Below, in pieces: positions 16,296 to 26,107 of a stretch of 40,790 nucleotides of DNA. Below the pieces are notes generated by a model that searched no databases, had not been told where the DNA came from, and saw only the letters and a program-made list of their open reading frames with translations. Source of the DNA: Spongiibacteraceae bacterium UBA5047 (GTDB lineage Bacteria; Pseudomonadota; Gammaproteobacteria; Pseudomonadales; Spongiibacteraceae); NCBI GenBank assembly GCA_002415025.1, contig DIBR01000064.1, positions 75,351-116,140 of the forward strand, in the 5' to 3' direction. A program made the translations under genes and the position numbers. Every line of letters starts with the position of its first letter. Position 1 is the first letter of the stretch.

Positions 16296-19200
16296 TCAAT
16301 TGGAGCCGCAAGCTGTAGAATTCTGGTATCGGGTTTCGTCCGCCACGACCACGTTGCCAATCCAGTTTTCAATCAGGCTCAGGGCCTCTGCATCAACAAC
16401 GCTGCGCGCCAGTGGTGGCATGCGTGCTGCCGGCGTTGTTGCGCCTGAACCTATGCGAAAAGAGAGGATCGAGTTGGCCACGTTCTGCGGGTGAATGTCG
16501 ACCCCGCGGCCGCCGCTGCCTTCGCTGCCGGTCGCAGTCGGTGACTTGCAGATACCGTATTTCAGACCATTGCCGGGCAAGTGCAGCGGCGCCAGTGAAT
16601 CCAGATATAAACCGGTGCTGGCGGCAAAGCCTCTCACGTTGTGGCAGTGCTGACAGTTAACCTCCAGCCAGGCGCGCGCCCGGGCCTCTATGTCTTCGTC
16701 GCTTCCGGCGGCGTGGCCAGCATCGCCGGGTTTGTTGAACGCGGGTATGCGCTCAAGGTTGGTGGCAATTTGCGACTGGGGATCTACGCCGAGGTCTGCA
16801 GGGCAGCCACTGAGAATACCGTTGGCACACCAGTAGGCGATCTGGTTGTTGCCGGCGATAGAGTGCGAGGTAGCTGCAAAATTCGATTCCGGGCGGTACG
16901 CCTTGTTGAGAAAGCGAACTTTCAGGCCGATGGGCACTGCGCCGGGCTCCCCGTCTTCGCGGCCGTGGCAGCTCAGGCACTGGTTACCATTGGGAATCAG
17001 GTAGCTGTTGGTGCTGCCAACGTGGGTCTCGCCGGAATCGACGTCGGTTGTGTTCCAGCTAATCGATTCCGTTCCGCCGCCCAGGGCCAGTTTCGCGACC
17101 GGAGCGCCATTGTCGGTTTCCCAGCGATAGGGTAGGCCAACCCAATACACCTTGCCTTTGCTGGTTTGGCGTTTGATGATCAGGCGGGTTTCAACCGGGC
17201 GTTCGGTCTGGTTGCCTTCGTCGGCTACTGCAAAGGTTTTGCTGATGATAGTGCCTACCGGAAAATCTATGCCGGTATTGGCGTTGCCGCTACTCGCGTC
17301 GCGATATATTGCGGTGCTGTCGCCGGGCAAAAACAGCGTTCGGTACTTCACCGTATAGTCGGAAAACAATTTTGTGTTCAGCGAAAAAGGTACGCCGTGG
17401 CCGTTCGGCAAGCTGCGCGGGTCAGTGTCGTCGGCGAACAACTGGTACTGATCCAGCGTGGGGCAGTTAACGCGCAATGCCGCCGCGAAATTCACTTGTG
17501 CAGCTGGGGTGTTGGTGCAGAGGCGCGCAACTTCTTCTGCGCTCGGGGCCGGGTCGAAATCGCCGCTGCGTTCAAAGGGCGGAATCACAACGGGAGGTAA
17601 GGGTTCCAGGTTTTTGCCGTAAGCATCTGCGCAGCGATGGGGCCCCAGGTCGAAGCTCGAGGCAAAGTTGAGCAGGTCTGTTGCGGCAAGCCCTCCGAGA
17701 ATATGCGCGAAGGCCGTTTCGTCTTGCTTTGCGGTGGCGGCCGCTATTACTACCTCCAGACCTTTGGTGCCGTTGAACTTCGAGAAGGCCAGACTGTCTC
17801 TTTCGAAAACGTTGTCGTCGTCAATGCAGGAGGCAAACCAGTCGGGTGTAATGCGACTCTCACCGTTAAACTTATACGCGTTGTAGCGACAGGGTGGTTC
17901 GGGGTGGTCGTTTGTGTATTGCGGTTTACCCCGGTTGTCGGCAGGCACATCGTTACCCTGGCCGTCTTTCGGGTAAGCGCAGTCAGCGCGTGAATCGAGC
18001 AGGCCGTCCCAGATGATATGGGCGCCGCGGTAGCCGGTTCCTCCGGCGGCAATACAGGTTTGCAGGTTCAGCGGGTTCAGGCAGGCAGCCTGGTTTTTAA
18101 GGCCGACAAGCGCCGGCAGAAAACGCGCTACGTCCTGATCCTGAATATCGTTGCTGGACGGTGGTGGCAAGCGGTTGCCATTATTGCGAAAGGTGTTGCG
18201 GAATATATGCACGCCTTCGGTATACCAGTCAATTTGTTTCTCCGCGGGCCGCCCAGCGCCTTCCGGAAAAATTTCGTAACTGGTGTGAATGATGCCCGCG
18301 GTATTATTGTTTTCGAAAACGTTGTCGAAAATATCAATGCGATCATACGACAGGGTAATCATGCCGCTGCCGGGCGGCACATCGCCGACAATGCCGCCAG
18401 ATGTGAAGTTGTAGGTGTTGTTATTGCGCGAAATATTGCCGTGCATGCGCGAGCGGTCACCATATTGGCGCAGGCCGTCCAGGTCATAGATCAGAAAGCC
18501 GCCGGTGTTGCATTCGGCAATATTGCTGTCGTATTCGCCGCCGCGAACGTTCTCGATTTCAAAGCCGAACACGTTGTAGGCTGCGCGGCTGTTGCGGATG
18601 ATGGCGGTGTTGGTTTGCCCGACATAGATACCCGCATCAGAGGCGCCCACCGACTCGGAATCTTCAACCAGAATGTTTTCCGACGACACGGGGTAAATGC
18701 CGTAGCGCCCGGATTTGGGGCTTACTGTATAGTCCGGTGAGGTGGTGTCGCCGCCGCCATTTTCAAATGCGGTCGGATCTTGTGTGGCGGGGTCGGTACA
18801 GGCGACATTCAGGCGCGCTGAATCGTCGGCGAATACGTTGTCGGCATTGATCGGGTCGGGGCTTTCTCGGCCGCCCCCGGAGGACCAGATAGCGCGTACG
18901 CGGCTTAGCCTGGCCTGGTCCACGCCGCGGAGTTCAAAGCCATTGCCGCCGGTGTCGAGCACCGTCAGGTCTTCAATCCAGAGGCCGTGTACATTGACGC
19001 CGATAATACCTTCGGGCGTATTGCTTTGTTTGAATGACAGTACCGTTTTGTCGCGTCCGCAGCCTTTAATCGTGATGTCTTCGTTGTTGATAATTTGCAG
19101 TGCTGAGGTCAACTCAAAATAGCCGCATTCGAACTGAATAATGTCGCCAGGCCCGGCCTCCACCATGGCAGCGATCATGTCGGTCGTGGCAGAATCACCC

Positions 19201-19430
19201 GGGGCAATGACGTAGGTGCGTCCCTGGCGCTCGGCGGGAGGAGGGGGCACGGGCGGCGTCGGAGTGCCGGGTTGATTTGCTGTCGGTGCGGGTGCCGCGG
19301 TTGCCGGCACGGGTGTTGAGGCCGACCCCGAGCTTGACGAGCTGCTGTCAAAGCAGCCGCCGAGTGCGGGTATCAATAGAGTCAGAAGTAAACAACGCAG
19401 GGAAGTCGGTTGCGGCTTGGTTATAGGCAT
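16296..19430 (-). CDS. Lipoprotein fusing a parallel beta-helix domain to an SO2930-type diheme cytochrome c domain
   Basis: 1044 residues. A lipoprotein signal (CLLLTLLIPALGGC, Cys at about 26) is followed by a Ser/Pro/Ala-rich linker. A right-handed beta-helix domain (about 75-430) comes next, with repeats such as GNGFELRGV, ILVEDSESVGASDAGIYVG and IIRNSRA. The second half (about 650-1044) has the features of the SO2930/HNE_0200 family: FSLNTKLFSDYTVKYR and two heme-c motifs, CLSCH (about 818-822) and CQHCH (about 926-930). The two families commonly occur as adjacent genes of unknown function and are known to fuse, so the fusion is not itself new. A surface or outer-membrane electron-transfer or substrate-binding role is inferred. 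The start has only a weak ribosome binding site. Confidence 0.85.
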   Translation of the reverse strand: MPITKPQPTSLRCLLLTLLIPALGGCFDSSSSSSGSASTPVPATAAPAPTANQPGTPTPPVPPPPAERQGRTYVIAPGDSATTDMIAAMVEAGPGDIIQFECGYFELTSALQIINNEDITIKGCGRDKTVLSFKQSNTPEGIIGVNVHGLWIEDLTVLDTGGNGFELRGVDQARLSRVRAIWSSGGGRESPDPINADNVFADDSARLNVACTDPATQDPTAFENGGGDTTSPDYTVSPKSGRYGIYPVSSENILVEDSESVGASDAGIYVGQTNTAIIRNSRAAYNVFGFEIENVRGGEYDSNIAECNTGGFLIYDLDGLRQYGDRSRMHGNISRNNNTYNFTSGGIVGDVPPGSGMITLSYDRIDIFDNVFENNNTAGIIHTSYEIFPEGAGRPAEKQIDWYTEGVHIFRNTFRNNGNRLPPPSSNDIQDQDVARFLPALVGLKNQAACLNPLNLQTCIAAGGTGYRGAHIIWDGLLDSRADCAYPKDGQGNDVPADNRGKPQYTNDHPEPPCRYNAYKFNGESRITPDWFASCIDDDNVFERDSLAFSKFNGTKGLEVVIAAATAKQDETAFAHILGGLAATDLLNFASSFDLGPHRCADAYGKNLEPLPPVVIPPFERSGDFDPAPSAEEVARLCTNTPAAQVNFAAALRVNCPTLDQYQLFADDTDPRSLPNGHGVPFSLNTKLFSDYTVKYRTLFLPGDSTAIYRDASSGNANTGIDFPVGTIISKTFAVADEGNQTERPVETRLIIKRQTSKGKVYWVGLPYRWETDNGAPVAKLALGGGTESISWNTTDVDSGETHVGSTNSYLIPNGNQCLSCHGREDGEPGAVPIGLKVRFLNKAYRPESNFAATSHSIAGNNQIAYWCANGILSGCPADLGVDPQSQIATNLERIPAFNKPGDAGHAAGSDEDIEARARAWLEVNCQHCHNVRGFAASTGLYLDSLAPLHLPGNGLKYGICKSPTATGSEGSGGRGVDIHPQNVANSILSFRIGSGATTPAARMPPLARSVVDAEALSLIENWIGNVVVADETRYQNSTACGSN

Positions 19431-19566
19431 AGGCTTGGTCCATCAGCGCGTGCCGCCGGTTAGCTCCTGCTGTCAGCGGCAAATGTGTCTTGTTATTGTG
19501 TGTACAGAATATAGCAAGCCCGCGCTTTATTGAAGTTGCGCCTTGCGCAGATGCCCGCCGGCTACG

Positions 19567-20064
19567 TTATGTCGCATTTAGGTGACACTTTTTATATTTG
19601 CGATGACTGCCACACCAGCAGGGGTCATTTCTGCCCAGCGCCAGGTGCGGCAATAAGTCGCCATCAATATAAAACCAATGGTCGTCGTTGCGCTGAAAGC
19701 GGGATCGTTCATGCAGCTGCCCGATACTGCCATCCTGCTCGCGATAGAAGGCGCAGAATTCCACAATGCCGGTGAGGTCCTGCTCCCGGCCCTGTCGGGT
19801 ATCGATGATGCGCAAGGCCAGCCAGTGCTGGCTGCCTAATTCCGCTCGCAGTTGCTGAATCCGTGTATCGCTAATGTCGTTGGCGCTTGCCTGGTGGCTC
19901 GCCAGAATATGCCGGGCTTCGCCCAGGGCAAAGGCGCTGTAGCGTGATCGCATAAGTTGAAGGGCTGTTTTGGCCGCGGCGTGCTGCGCTATGACGGGCT
20001 CACAGCAGGCTGCAAACAGCAGGTTTGAGCCGCAGGGACAGGCTTTTGGGGGTGCTGGCGGCAT
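19567..20064 (-). CDS. ychJ: YchJ-family SEC-C motif protein
   Basis: 165 residues, the usual length. The N-terminus has a first metal-binding motif (CPCGSNLLFAACC) and the C-terminus the SEC-C motif (GRNDPCWCGSHRKYKKCH: C-x-C, then C-H). The middle section MRSRYSAFALGEARHIL and W-F-Y-I-D-G-D are typical of the YchJ/UPF0225 family, which adopts an NTF2-like fold between the two metal sites. The metal is probably zinc; the biological role is unknown. It begins two bases before the stop of the next upstream gene on this strand (20067), so the two are likely co-transcribed. Confidence 0.9.
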   Translation of the reverse strand: MPPAPPKACPCGSNLLFAACCEPVIAQHAAAKTALQLMRSRYSAFALGEARHILASHQASANDISDTRIQQLRAELGSQHWLALRIIDTRQGREQDLTGIVEFCAFYREQDGSIGQLHERSRFQRNDDHWFYIDGDLLPHLALGRNDPCWCGSHRKYKKCHLNAT

Positions 20065-20066
20065 AC

Positions 20067-21314
20067 CTAGCCTGCAGCGTGGTGCAAGGACGCATGCGCA
20101 ATTTGGCTGCGCAGGGCAAGCCAGACGCAGGCCGAACTGCCCAGCAGGCAGAGCGCCGCTGCGGCGGTAAGCTCACGCCCGAACAAGCCGCCAAAATCGG
20201 CTGCTGCCAGCAAGATCAGGCATGAAAAGACGCGAAACCACTCCCATTGGCCGGCGCGAGCGGATTGGTCGGCCAGCATGCCAATACTGATGAGCAGCAT
20301 CAGGGTAAAACCCAGAGCGAGCCACAGTTGTACAGGCGATAGTGTGGCGGCCTGAGTGGCCACCCAAAAGTAGATTACGGTGGCGACCAGGTACAAGGCT
20401 GTCAGGCAGAGCTTGCTTGTGGTTGTGAGTTCGGGGTCGTATTTCCTGAAGTTATCCAGCTTCAGTTTGGTGTCGGGGAAGCGTTCGAGTACATCGGCCG
20501 GTCGCCATCCGGTGCGGGCGGTCAGAACCCTTACCTTGTCAGCAACATGTCTGGTGTGCCATGCATCACGCAGCATTCCGGAGAATATATGCACATTTGC
20601 CCACAAGGGATTCCAGGTATTCAGGGGTGTGGTAATGCCGTAGACAATAGCTTCCTCGTCGCTTTCTTCGCTAAATGTGCCGAACAGGCGGTCCCAAATG
20701 CACAGTAAACCGCCGTAGTTGCGATCTACATAGCGCGGATTCTGTGCGTGGTGTACCCGGTGGTTGGAAGGTGTTATCAGAAACCATTCAAGCACACCGA
20801 GCTTGGGTACGAATTGGGTATGAATCCAGAATTGATAAATCAAATGCAGCGAGGCAATGCTCACATACATTTCAATGGGCATGCCGAGGAAAAACAGCGG
20901 CAGATAAAAGATCCAGGTCGTGAATATGCCGGTGGATGTTTGCCGCAACGCCGTACTTAGGTTGAAATCCTCACTTTGGTGGTGCACCACGTGTGAGCCC
21001 CAAAACAGAATGCGCTCGTGGCTGATTCGGTGAAACCAGTAGTAACAGAAATCGTAGAGCACTATGCCAATGAGCCAGTGCAGGGCTGAGGACGTGTCCA
21101 GGTTGAGCCATTGATACCGGCTTTCAACCTGAACAAACAACAGCATGCCGATATTCAGGAAGACCAGCTTCGTCAGGGTGCTAAGCATTCCGAGGCTTAG
21201 GCTGTTAATGCTGTCATTTACGCGGTAGGTATTTTGTTTTCGCAGTACGCCCCAGGCAATCTCCAGAATAATCAGCAGAAGAAAAAAGGGAACGGCGTAA
21301 GCGACATAATCCAT
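20067..21314 (-). CDS. Sterol desaturase/fatty acid hydroxylase-family membrane protein with C-terminal membrane extension
   Basis: 415 residues. The di-iron histidine boxes are complete: HRISHE, HVVHHQ and HRVHHA, between membrane helices at about 5-25, 45-65, 80-100 and 145-170. This family introduces hydroxyl groups or double bonds in lipids using oxygen. It is longer than the usual 250-300 residues: a soluble segment (about 255-310) leads into further helices at about 315-335, 340-360, 370-385 and 390-405 that carry no histidine box. The substrate is unknown; sterol or carotenoid use is not implied. Its promoter lies in the 177 bases shared with the divergent gene at 21492. Confidence 0.85.
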   Translation of the reverse strand: MDYVAYAVPFFLLLIILEIAWGVLRKQNTYRVNDSINSLSLGMLSTLTKLVFLNIGMLLFVQVESRYQWLNLDTSSALHWLIGIVLYDFCYYWFHRISHERILFWGSHVVHHQSEDFNLSTALRQTSTGIFTTWIFYLPLFFLGMPIEMYVSIASLHLIYQFWIHTQFVPKLGVLEWFLITPSNHRVHHAQNPRYVDRNYGGLLCIWDRLFGTFSEESDEEAIVYGITTPLNTWNPLWANVHIFSGMLRDAWHTRHVADKVRVLTARTGWRPADVLERFPDTKLKLDNFRKYDPELTTTSKLCLTALYLVATVIYFWVATQAATLSPVQLWLALGFTLMLLISIGMLADQSARAGQWEWFRVFSCLILLAAADFGGLFGRELTAAAALCLLGSSACVWLALRSQIAHASLHHAAG

Positions 21315-21491
21315 GTTGTTGCTCCGGGCGGGGTAGTGATCCGGCTGTTGGTGCCGCTCCGCCTCGTTATTGTGGATTTGCGCGGCGTTTTCCGAGCCGA
21401 AAAGTGTATCGCAAAGGCTGCGCCCGTTCTATATGCTGTTACCGTGGCGGCTGCTGCCCGCGACTGCCTTCTCAATAATAAGGAATGACCA

Positions 21492-21965
21492 ATGCTGCGC
21501 ACAATGCTGACCGGGTGTTGTTTGATACTGACGGCTTGCGCGATGCAGCCGATGTCTCCAACAGCGGCCTGTGAGCGAACCATCAGCTTGTATGCGCGGT
21601 ATGTGGATTTGGGCTCACCGGCCGCAGTGGCAGACCTGTTTACAGAGAATGCTACCTGGCAGCTGGGGAAAACACGATTGAAAGGCCGCGAAGTCATCCG
21701 GGAGTACTTCGCAGCCCTGACCAACGATGCGGCGCGGGTGAGCCGGCACATTCAGAGCAATATTGTGATCGATTGGGATAGCGAAACCCGCGCACGTGGC
21801 ACGGTTTATCTCACGCTCTATCGGGGTGCAAAGGGCGATGAGTCCTTCGCGCCGTTGGCGGGGCAGCCTCTGTTTGTGGGCCATTACGACGACGAGTACC
21901 GCTACAGTGAAGGTGCTTGCGAAATTAGCCGGCGCATAGTTGTGCCGGCGTTTGTCGCCGGGTAG
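21492..21965 (+). CDS. SnoaL/NTF2-like lipoprotein
   Basis: 157 residues. ATG 21492 has AAGGAA ten bases upstream. A lipoprotein signal (MLTGCCLILTAC, lipobox LTAC with Cys16) is followed by a cone-shaped NTF2/SnoaL-like domain: ISLYARYVDLGSPAAVADLFTENATWQLG and GREVIREYFAAL are typical. No catalytic residue can be assigned; many such proteins bind small hydrophobic ligands or are uncharacterised hydrolases. It stands alone, divergent from the desaturase-family gene. Confidence 0.75.
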   Translation: MLRTMLTGCCLILTACAMQPMSPTAACERTISLYARYVDLGSPAAVADLFTENATWQLGKTRLKGREVIREYFAALTNDAARVSRHIQSNIVIDWDSETRARGTVYLTLYRGAKGDESFAPLAGQPLFVGHYDDEYRYSEGACEISRRIVVPAFVAG

Positions 21966-22255
21966 CTTGCCCGGCTAAGCCCTTGTGTTAGCCTCGTGCC
22001 GTGCCTGCACATTGTGCCGCGCGGAGCTCCTGAATTGACGGGCATCACAGGTGGGCGTGATTCTGCAGGTTAGTATGTGCTTACTCCTGACGCTGCGCTG
22101 GACTTGCCTGGCAAGTGTGACTATTATTTGAACAATCGGCGCCCAGCGGGATGCCGGCAACTGGTGAGTTTCAACGAGACGCCACGCCAGTGACGAATGC
22201 AGTTCTCCAGGAACTCCTCAGTGCCACGCCCGGTGCCACACAAGGGAGAACTGTT

Positions 22256-22810
22256 ATGAATCGGCATTACTATATTAGCGATGATCTGGACGATCTTGCC
22301 GTTGTTGAGAGTGATCTCGAACAAGCCGGCGTTACCACTCCTCAAATTCACGTGCTCAGCGAAGATGATGCCGGCCTAACCAATCACCACCTGCATCAGG
22401 TTGAAGCGGTTCTCAAGAAAGACGTTGTCCGGGGTACTGAACTCGGTGCGGTGGTGGGTATTGTGGGCGCAGCACTGGTGCTGGCAGTTTGCTGGTATAC
22501 CGGGTTCGCTGAAACCTACACCTGGGTGCCGGGCATTTTTCTGGCCATCGTCATTCTCGGATTTTGTACCTGGGAGGGTGGCTTGATCGGCATTCAGGAG
22601 CCCCACGCCGAGTTCCGCCAATTTCAGGACGTTCTCAAAGCCGGCAAACACATTCTTTTTGTGGACGTAGACCCTGACCAGGAAGCCATTCTGGAGCGCG
22701 TTACCCGCGCACATCCGAAACTGGAAGCCGTAGGGGTCGGTGCACCCACCCCGCGCTGGGTGATTCGCGCCCAGCAAAAGTGGGCGCATTTTCTGAAAGT
22801 CGCGCCTTAG
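22256..22810 (+). CDS. Conserved two-TM membrane protein next to the cytochrome oxidase operon
   Basis: 184 residues from the ATG at 22256, preceded by AAGGGAGA (22242-22249); an upstream in-frame start at 22151 lacks a ribosome binding site. A soluble N-terminal domain (1-58, HYYISDDLDDLAVVESDLEQAG) is followed by two membrane segments (about 62-82 and 90-112) separated by a short loop, then a soluble C-terminal part (DVDPDQEAILERV). Homologues of this type are often annotated as NAD/FAD-utilising enzymes or as a general-stress-like fold, but no nucleotide-binding motif is visible. It lies 141 bases before the oxidase operon, so a link to respiration is guessed only from position. Confidence 0.65.
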   Translation: MNRHYYISDDLDDLAVVESDLEQAGVTTPQIHVLSEDDAGLTNHHLHQVEAVLKKDVVRGTELGAVVGIVGAALVLAVCWYTGFAETYTWVPGIFLAIVILGFCTWEGGLIGIQEPHAEFRQFQDVLKAGKHILFVDVDPDQEAILERVTRAHPKLEAVGVGAPTPRWVIRAQQKWAHFLKVAP

Positions 22811-22951
22811 TCCGGTGCGACCAGAGTACTCGCAAGACTGGTGTCTGGTTTGGACACAAGAGGATTAAGCATTGGTTGTACACGCATCCCGGGCAGTAAG
22901 AGGTAGGCAGTTATAAGCAGTTCCTGAACAATAAAATTGGATGGAGCGGTT

Positions 22952-24304
22952 ATGAAATTGGTGGTTGCACTGGTTCTGCTGGTACTCGGCTCACTGCTGT
23001 TTCACTGGCTGAGCCCCTGGTGGTTTACCCCGCTGGCCTCTAACTGGGGTACCGTGGATACCACGGTCGATATCACGCTCTATATCACTGGCATTGTGTT
23101 CGTTGCTGTTAACCTCTTCATGGCCTACGCCATTTTTCTTTATCGTCACAACCCCTCGCGCCGCGCCCACTACGAACCCGAAAATAAAAAACTGGAAACC
23201 TGGCTGACAGTGATCACTACCGTGGGTGTGGTTGCCATGCTGGCACCCGGTTTGGTGGTCTGGGCCGAGTTCATCAAGGTTCCCGACGAAGCCCACGAAG
23301 TTGAAGTGGTGGGTGAACAGTGGCAGTGGCGATATCGCTTTCCCGGTGCCGACGGCAAGTTGGGTGAAGTCGATTCGCGTTATGTCAGTGAAGCCAACCC
23401 TTTTGGTATGAGCCCGGCAGACCCCGCCGGTGAAGACGACATTCTGGTGCGCAGCAACGAGCTGCACCTTCCGCTGGACAGGCCGGTGAAATTGCTGCTG
23501 CGCTCAAAAGATGTGTTGCACAATTTCGCCGTGCCGCAGTTTCGCGTGAAGATGGATATGGTTCCGGGGTCGGTAAGCTACACCTGGTTTTCACCTACCG
23601 TTGTGGGCAAATACGATGTGCTCTGCATGGAATTGTGCGGCATTGCTCACTACACCATGCGTGGTCACGTGGTGGTGGATTCCGAGGCTGATTTTGAAAA
23701 GTGGCTGGCGGAGTATCCTACCTGGAGCGAAGTGCAGGGCCGCCCGAAAGCCGATGCCGTGGCTGGCAAGGCCCAATACGCAGTGTGCGCATCATGCCAT
23801 GGCCAGCAGGCCGAGGGTATTGAAGCCATGAATGCGCCAGCGCTGGCTGGCTTGGCTCCCTGGTATCTGGAGCGGCAAATTCGACACTACCAGCAAGGCA
23901 TTCGCGGCGCGCATCAGGATGATACCTTCGGGCAGCAAATGGCGGGCATGTCGCGGGTATTGGCTAACGACAACGCGATACGAAATGTCAGCGCCTACAT
24001 TGATTCGCTGCCGGCACCGGAGGTACCGGGCACCGTATCGGGCAATGTTGCAAAGGGTGCTGCCCACTTCAACAGTTGCGGCGCGTGTCACGGCGCCAAA
24101 GCGCAGGGCAATTATGCACTGCAGGCCCCCAGGCTGGCAGGTATACAGGATTGGTACCTGAAGCGGCAGTTGCACAATTTCCGGCAGGGCATTCGTGGTA
24201 CTCATGAGGGCGACAACTACGGGCACCAAATGGTGTTGATGGCGCGCTCACTGCAAAACGAAAAATCCATTGATGACTTACTCTCCTACCTGAATTCGCT
24301 GTAA
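22952..24304 (+). CDS. coxB: Cytochrome c oxidase subunit II with two fused cytochrome c domains
   Basis: 450 residues from the ATG at 22952 with GGATGGAG upstream; a TTG five codons earlier is open but less likely. Two N-terminal helices (about 2-22 and 40-63, then a third near 86) lead to the periplasmic cupredoxin. The CuA ligands are all present: His190 (DVLHNF), then Cys225, Glu227, Cys229, His233 and Met236 (CMELCGIAHYTM). After it come two cytochrome c domains with heme motifs CASCH (279-283) and CGACH (376-380), each followed by a similar RQLHNFRQGIRGTHEGDNYG-type block with the axial Met in HQM or QQM, so the two domains are a tandem duplication. Subunit II with one fused cytochrome is caa3-type; two are less usual. 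Confidence 0.93.
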   Translation: MKLVVALVLLVLGSLLFHWLSPWWFTPLASNWGTVDTTVDITLYITGIVFVAVNLFMAYAIFLYRHNPSRRAHYEPENKKLETWLTVITTVGVVAMLAPGLVVWAEFIKVPDEAHEVEVVGEQWQWRYRFPGADGKLGEVDSRYVSEANPFGMSPADPAGEDDILVRSNELHLPLDRPVKLLLRSKDVLHNFAVPQFRVKMDMVPGSVSYTWFSPTVVGKYDVLCMELCGIAHYTMRGHVVVDSEADFEKWLAEYPTWSEVQGRPKADAVAGKAQYAVCASCHGQQAEGIEAMNAPALAGLAPWYLERQIRHYQQGIRGAHQDDTFGQQMAGMSRVLANDNAIRNVSAYIDSLPAPEVPGTVSGNVAKGAAHFNSCGACHGAKAQGNYALQAPRLAGIQDWYLKRQLHNFRQGIRGTHEGDNYGHQMVLMARSLQNEKSIDDLLSYLNSL

Positions 24305-24334
24305 AGCGTTTGCCGGGCGGAGCCAGGAGCTGAT

Positions 24335-26107
24335 ATGCAACACGTTGCACTCGCAGACCAGGCGCAGGAGCTGCATGATCCGCAGAGTTTTATCACCCGC
24401 TATATATGGAGTCAGGACCACAAGGTAATAGCGGTGCAATATGGGTTGACCGCGATCTTTGTCGGTTTGGTTGCGCTGGTGCTGTCGGGACTCATGCGTC
24501 TGCAACTGGGCTTTCCCGACACCTTTGACTTTATTGACCCCAGCGCCTACCTGCAGTTTGTCACCATGCACGGCATGATCATGGTGATCTACCTGCTAAC
24601 AGCCTTGCTACTGGGTGGTTTTGGCAACTACCTGATACCGCTGATGGTGGGTGCGCGGGATATGGTTTTTCCCTATATGAATATGCTCAGCTACTGGGTA
24701 TACCTGCTGTCGGTTATCGTGTTGCTGGCAAGTTTTTTTGTGCCTGGCGGGCCCACAGGAGCGGGCTGGACCTTGTACCCGCCGCAAGCAATTTTGCAGG
24801 GTACACCCGGTTATGACTGGGGCATTATTTTAATGCTGGTGTCGCTGGCAATCTTTATTGTTGCTTTTACCATGGGCGGTCTCAATTACGTTACCACCGT
24901 TTTGCAGGCACGGACCCACGGCATGACCCTGATGCGAATGCCGCTCACCGTATGGGGGATTTTTACCGCAACCATTCTCGGCTTGTTGGCCTTTCCGGCG
25001 CTGCTGGTAAGCGCCATTATGATGTTGTTAGACAAGATTATTGGTACCAGCTTTTTCATGCCGGCGCTGGTATCGCTGGGCGAGAATCTGGATTACACCG
25101 GGGGCAGCCCGGTGTTGTTCCAGCACCTGTTCTGGTTTTTCGGGCACCCGGAAGTTTACATTGTGGCACTGCCCGCCTTCGGCATGGTGTCGGATGTGCT
25201 CGCCACCCATGCGCGCAAGAATATTTTCGGCTATCGCATGATGGTATGGGCTATTGTCGCCATCGGCGCGCTCAGCTTTGTTGTGTGGGCGCACCATATG
25301 TATGTCAGCGGTATGCACCCGGCGTTCGGGTTTTTCTTCGCAACGACGACGCTGATCATCGCCGTACCCACCGCAATCAAGGTTTACAACTGGGTGCTCA
25401 CCCTGTGGCGCGGCAATATTCACCTCACGGTACCCATGCTGTTTGCCATCGGTTTTATTTTTACCTTCACCCACGGTGGTTTGACCGGGCTGTTCCTTGG
25501 CAACGTTACTATCGATTTGCCGCTTTCGGATACTTACTTTGTGGTGGCGCATTTTCACATGGTGATGGGCGTGTCGCCGATCATGGTGTTGTTTGCCGCC
25601 ATCTATCATTGGTACCCGTTGATTACAGGCTACAAATTGCATGAGGGCCTGGGCAAGGCGCATTTCTGGCTCACCTTTCTGGGTACATACGCCATTTATC
25701 TGCCCATGCACTATCTCGGTTTTCTCGGTGTGCCGCGGCGCTATTTTGCGATGGGCAGCACCGATTTTATTCCCGAGTCTGCGCAGTCGCTCAATGCCGG
25801 TATTACCGTCTCTGCCCTGATTGTGGGCGTGAGTCAGTTGCTGTTTCTGGTGAATATATTCTGGTCCCTGAGGCGGCGCGAACCTGCAGGGCATAATCCC
25901 TGGGGCGCCACCAGTCTTGAATGGCAGACCGAGCATGTGCCTCCGCACCACGGTAACTGGGGGGCGGAGCTGCCCAAGGTGTATCGCTGGGCCTACGACT
26001 ACAGCGTGCCGGGCAGTGAGCTGGACTATATTCCGCAGAATCATCCAGTAACGGAGGCGGAAGGTACCGCCGCAGATGACGAGCACACGTCGGAGAAATC
26101 CGTATGA
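24335..26107 (+). CDS. coxA: Cytochrome c oxidase subunit I
   Basis: 590 residues, twelve or more predicted membrane helices. Conserved proton-pump residues are present: FGNYLIPLMVGARDM with the D-channel Asp and Asn, a FGHPEVYI motif with the CuB His, Tyr and Glu, WAHHMY with the two other CuB histidines, AVPTAIKVYNW with the K-channel Lys, and HFHMVMG with the axial histidines of the heme a and heme a3 sites (the usual HFHYVLSMG is altered at Tyr). A C-terminal extension of about 70 residues past the last helix is soluble. It follows coxB by 30 bases; the subunit III-like gene overlaps its stop. CtaB, Cox11 and Surf1 genes are not in the window. Confidence 0.95.
   Translation: MQHVALADQAQELHDPQSFITRYIWSQDHKVIAVQYGLTAIFVGLVALVLSGLMRLQLGFPDTFDFIDPSAYLQFVTMHGMIMVIYLLTALLLGGFGNYLIPLMVGARDMVFPYMNMLSYWVYLLSVIVLLASFFVPGGPTGAGWTLYPPQAILQGTPGYDWGIILMLVSLAIFIVAFTMGGLNYVTTVLQARTHGMTLMRMPLTVWGIFTATILGLLAFPALLVSAIMMLLDKIIGTSFFMPALVSLGENLDYTGGSPVLFQHLFWFFGHPEVYIVALPAFGMVSDVLATHARKNIFGYRMMVWAIVAIGALSFVVWAHHMYVSGMHPAFGFFFATTTLIIAVPTAIKVYNWVLTLWRGNIHLTVPMLFAIGFIFTFTHGGLTGLFLGNVTIDLPLSDTYFVVAHFHMVMGVSPIMVLFAAIYHWYPLITGYKLHEGLGKAHFWLTFLGTYAIYLPMHYLGFLGVPRRYFAMGSTDFIPESAQSLNAGITVSALIVGVSQLLFLVNIFWSLRRREPAGHNPWGATSLEWQTEHVPPHHGNWGAELPKVYRWAYDYSVPGSELDYIPQNHPVTEAEGTAADDEHTSEKSV

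Noticed and set aside
18018..18740. 240-codon plus-strand frame opposite the beta-helix domain
   Set aside because: Periodic repeats on the coding strand make long antisense frames; the fusion protein is better supported.
22103..22115. Palindrome CTTGCCTGGCAAG as an operator
   Set aside because: Short, with no second site or promoter elements at suitable distance; likely chance.
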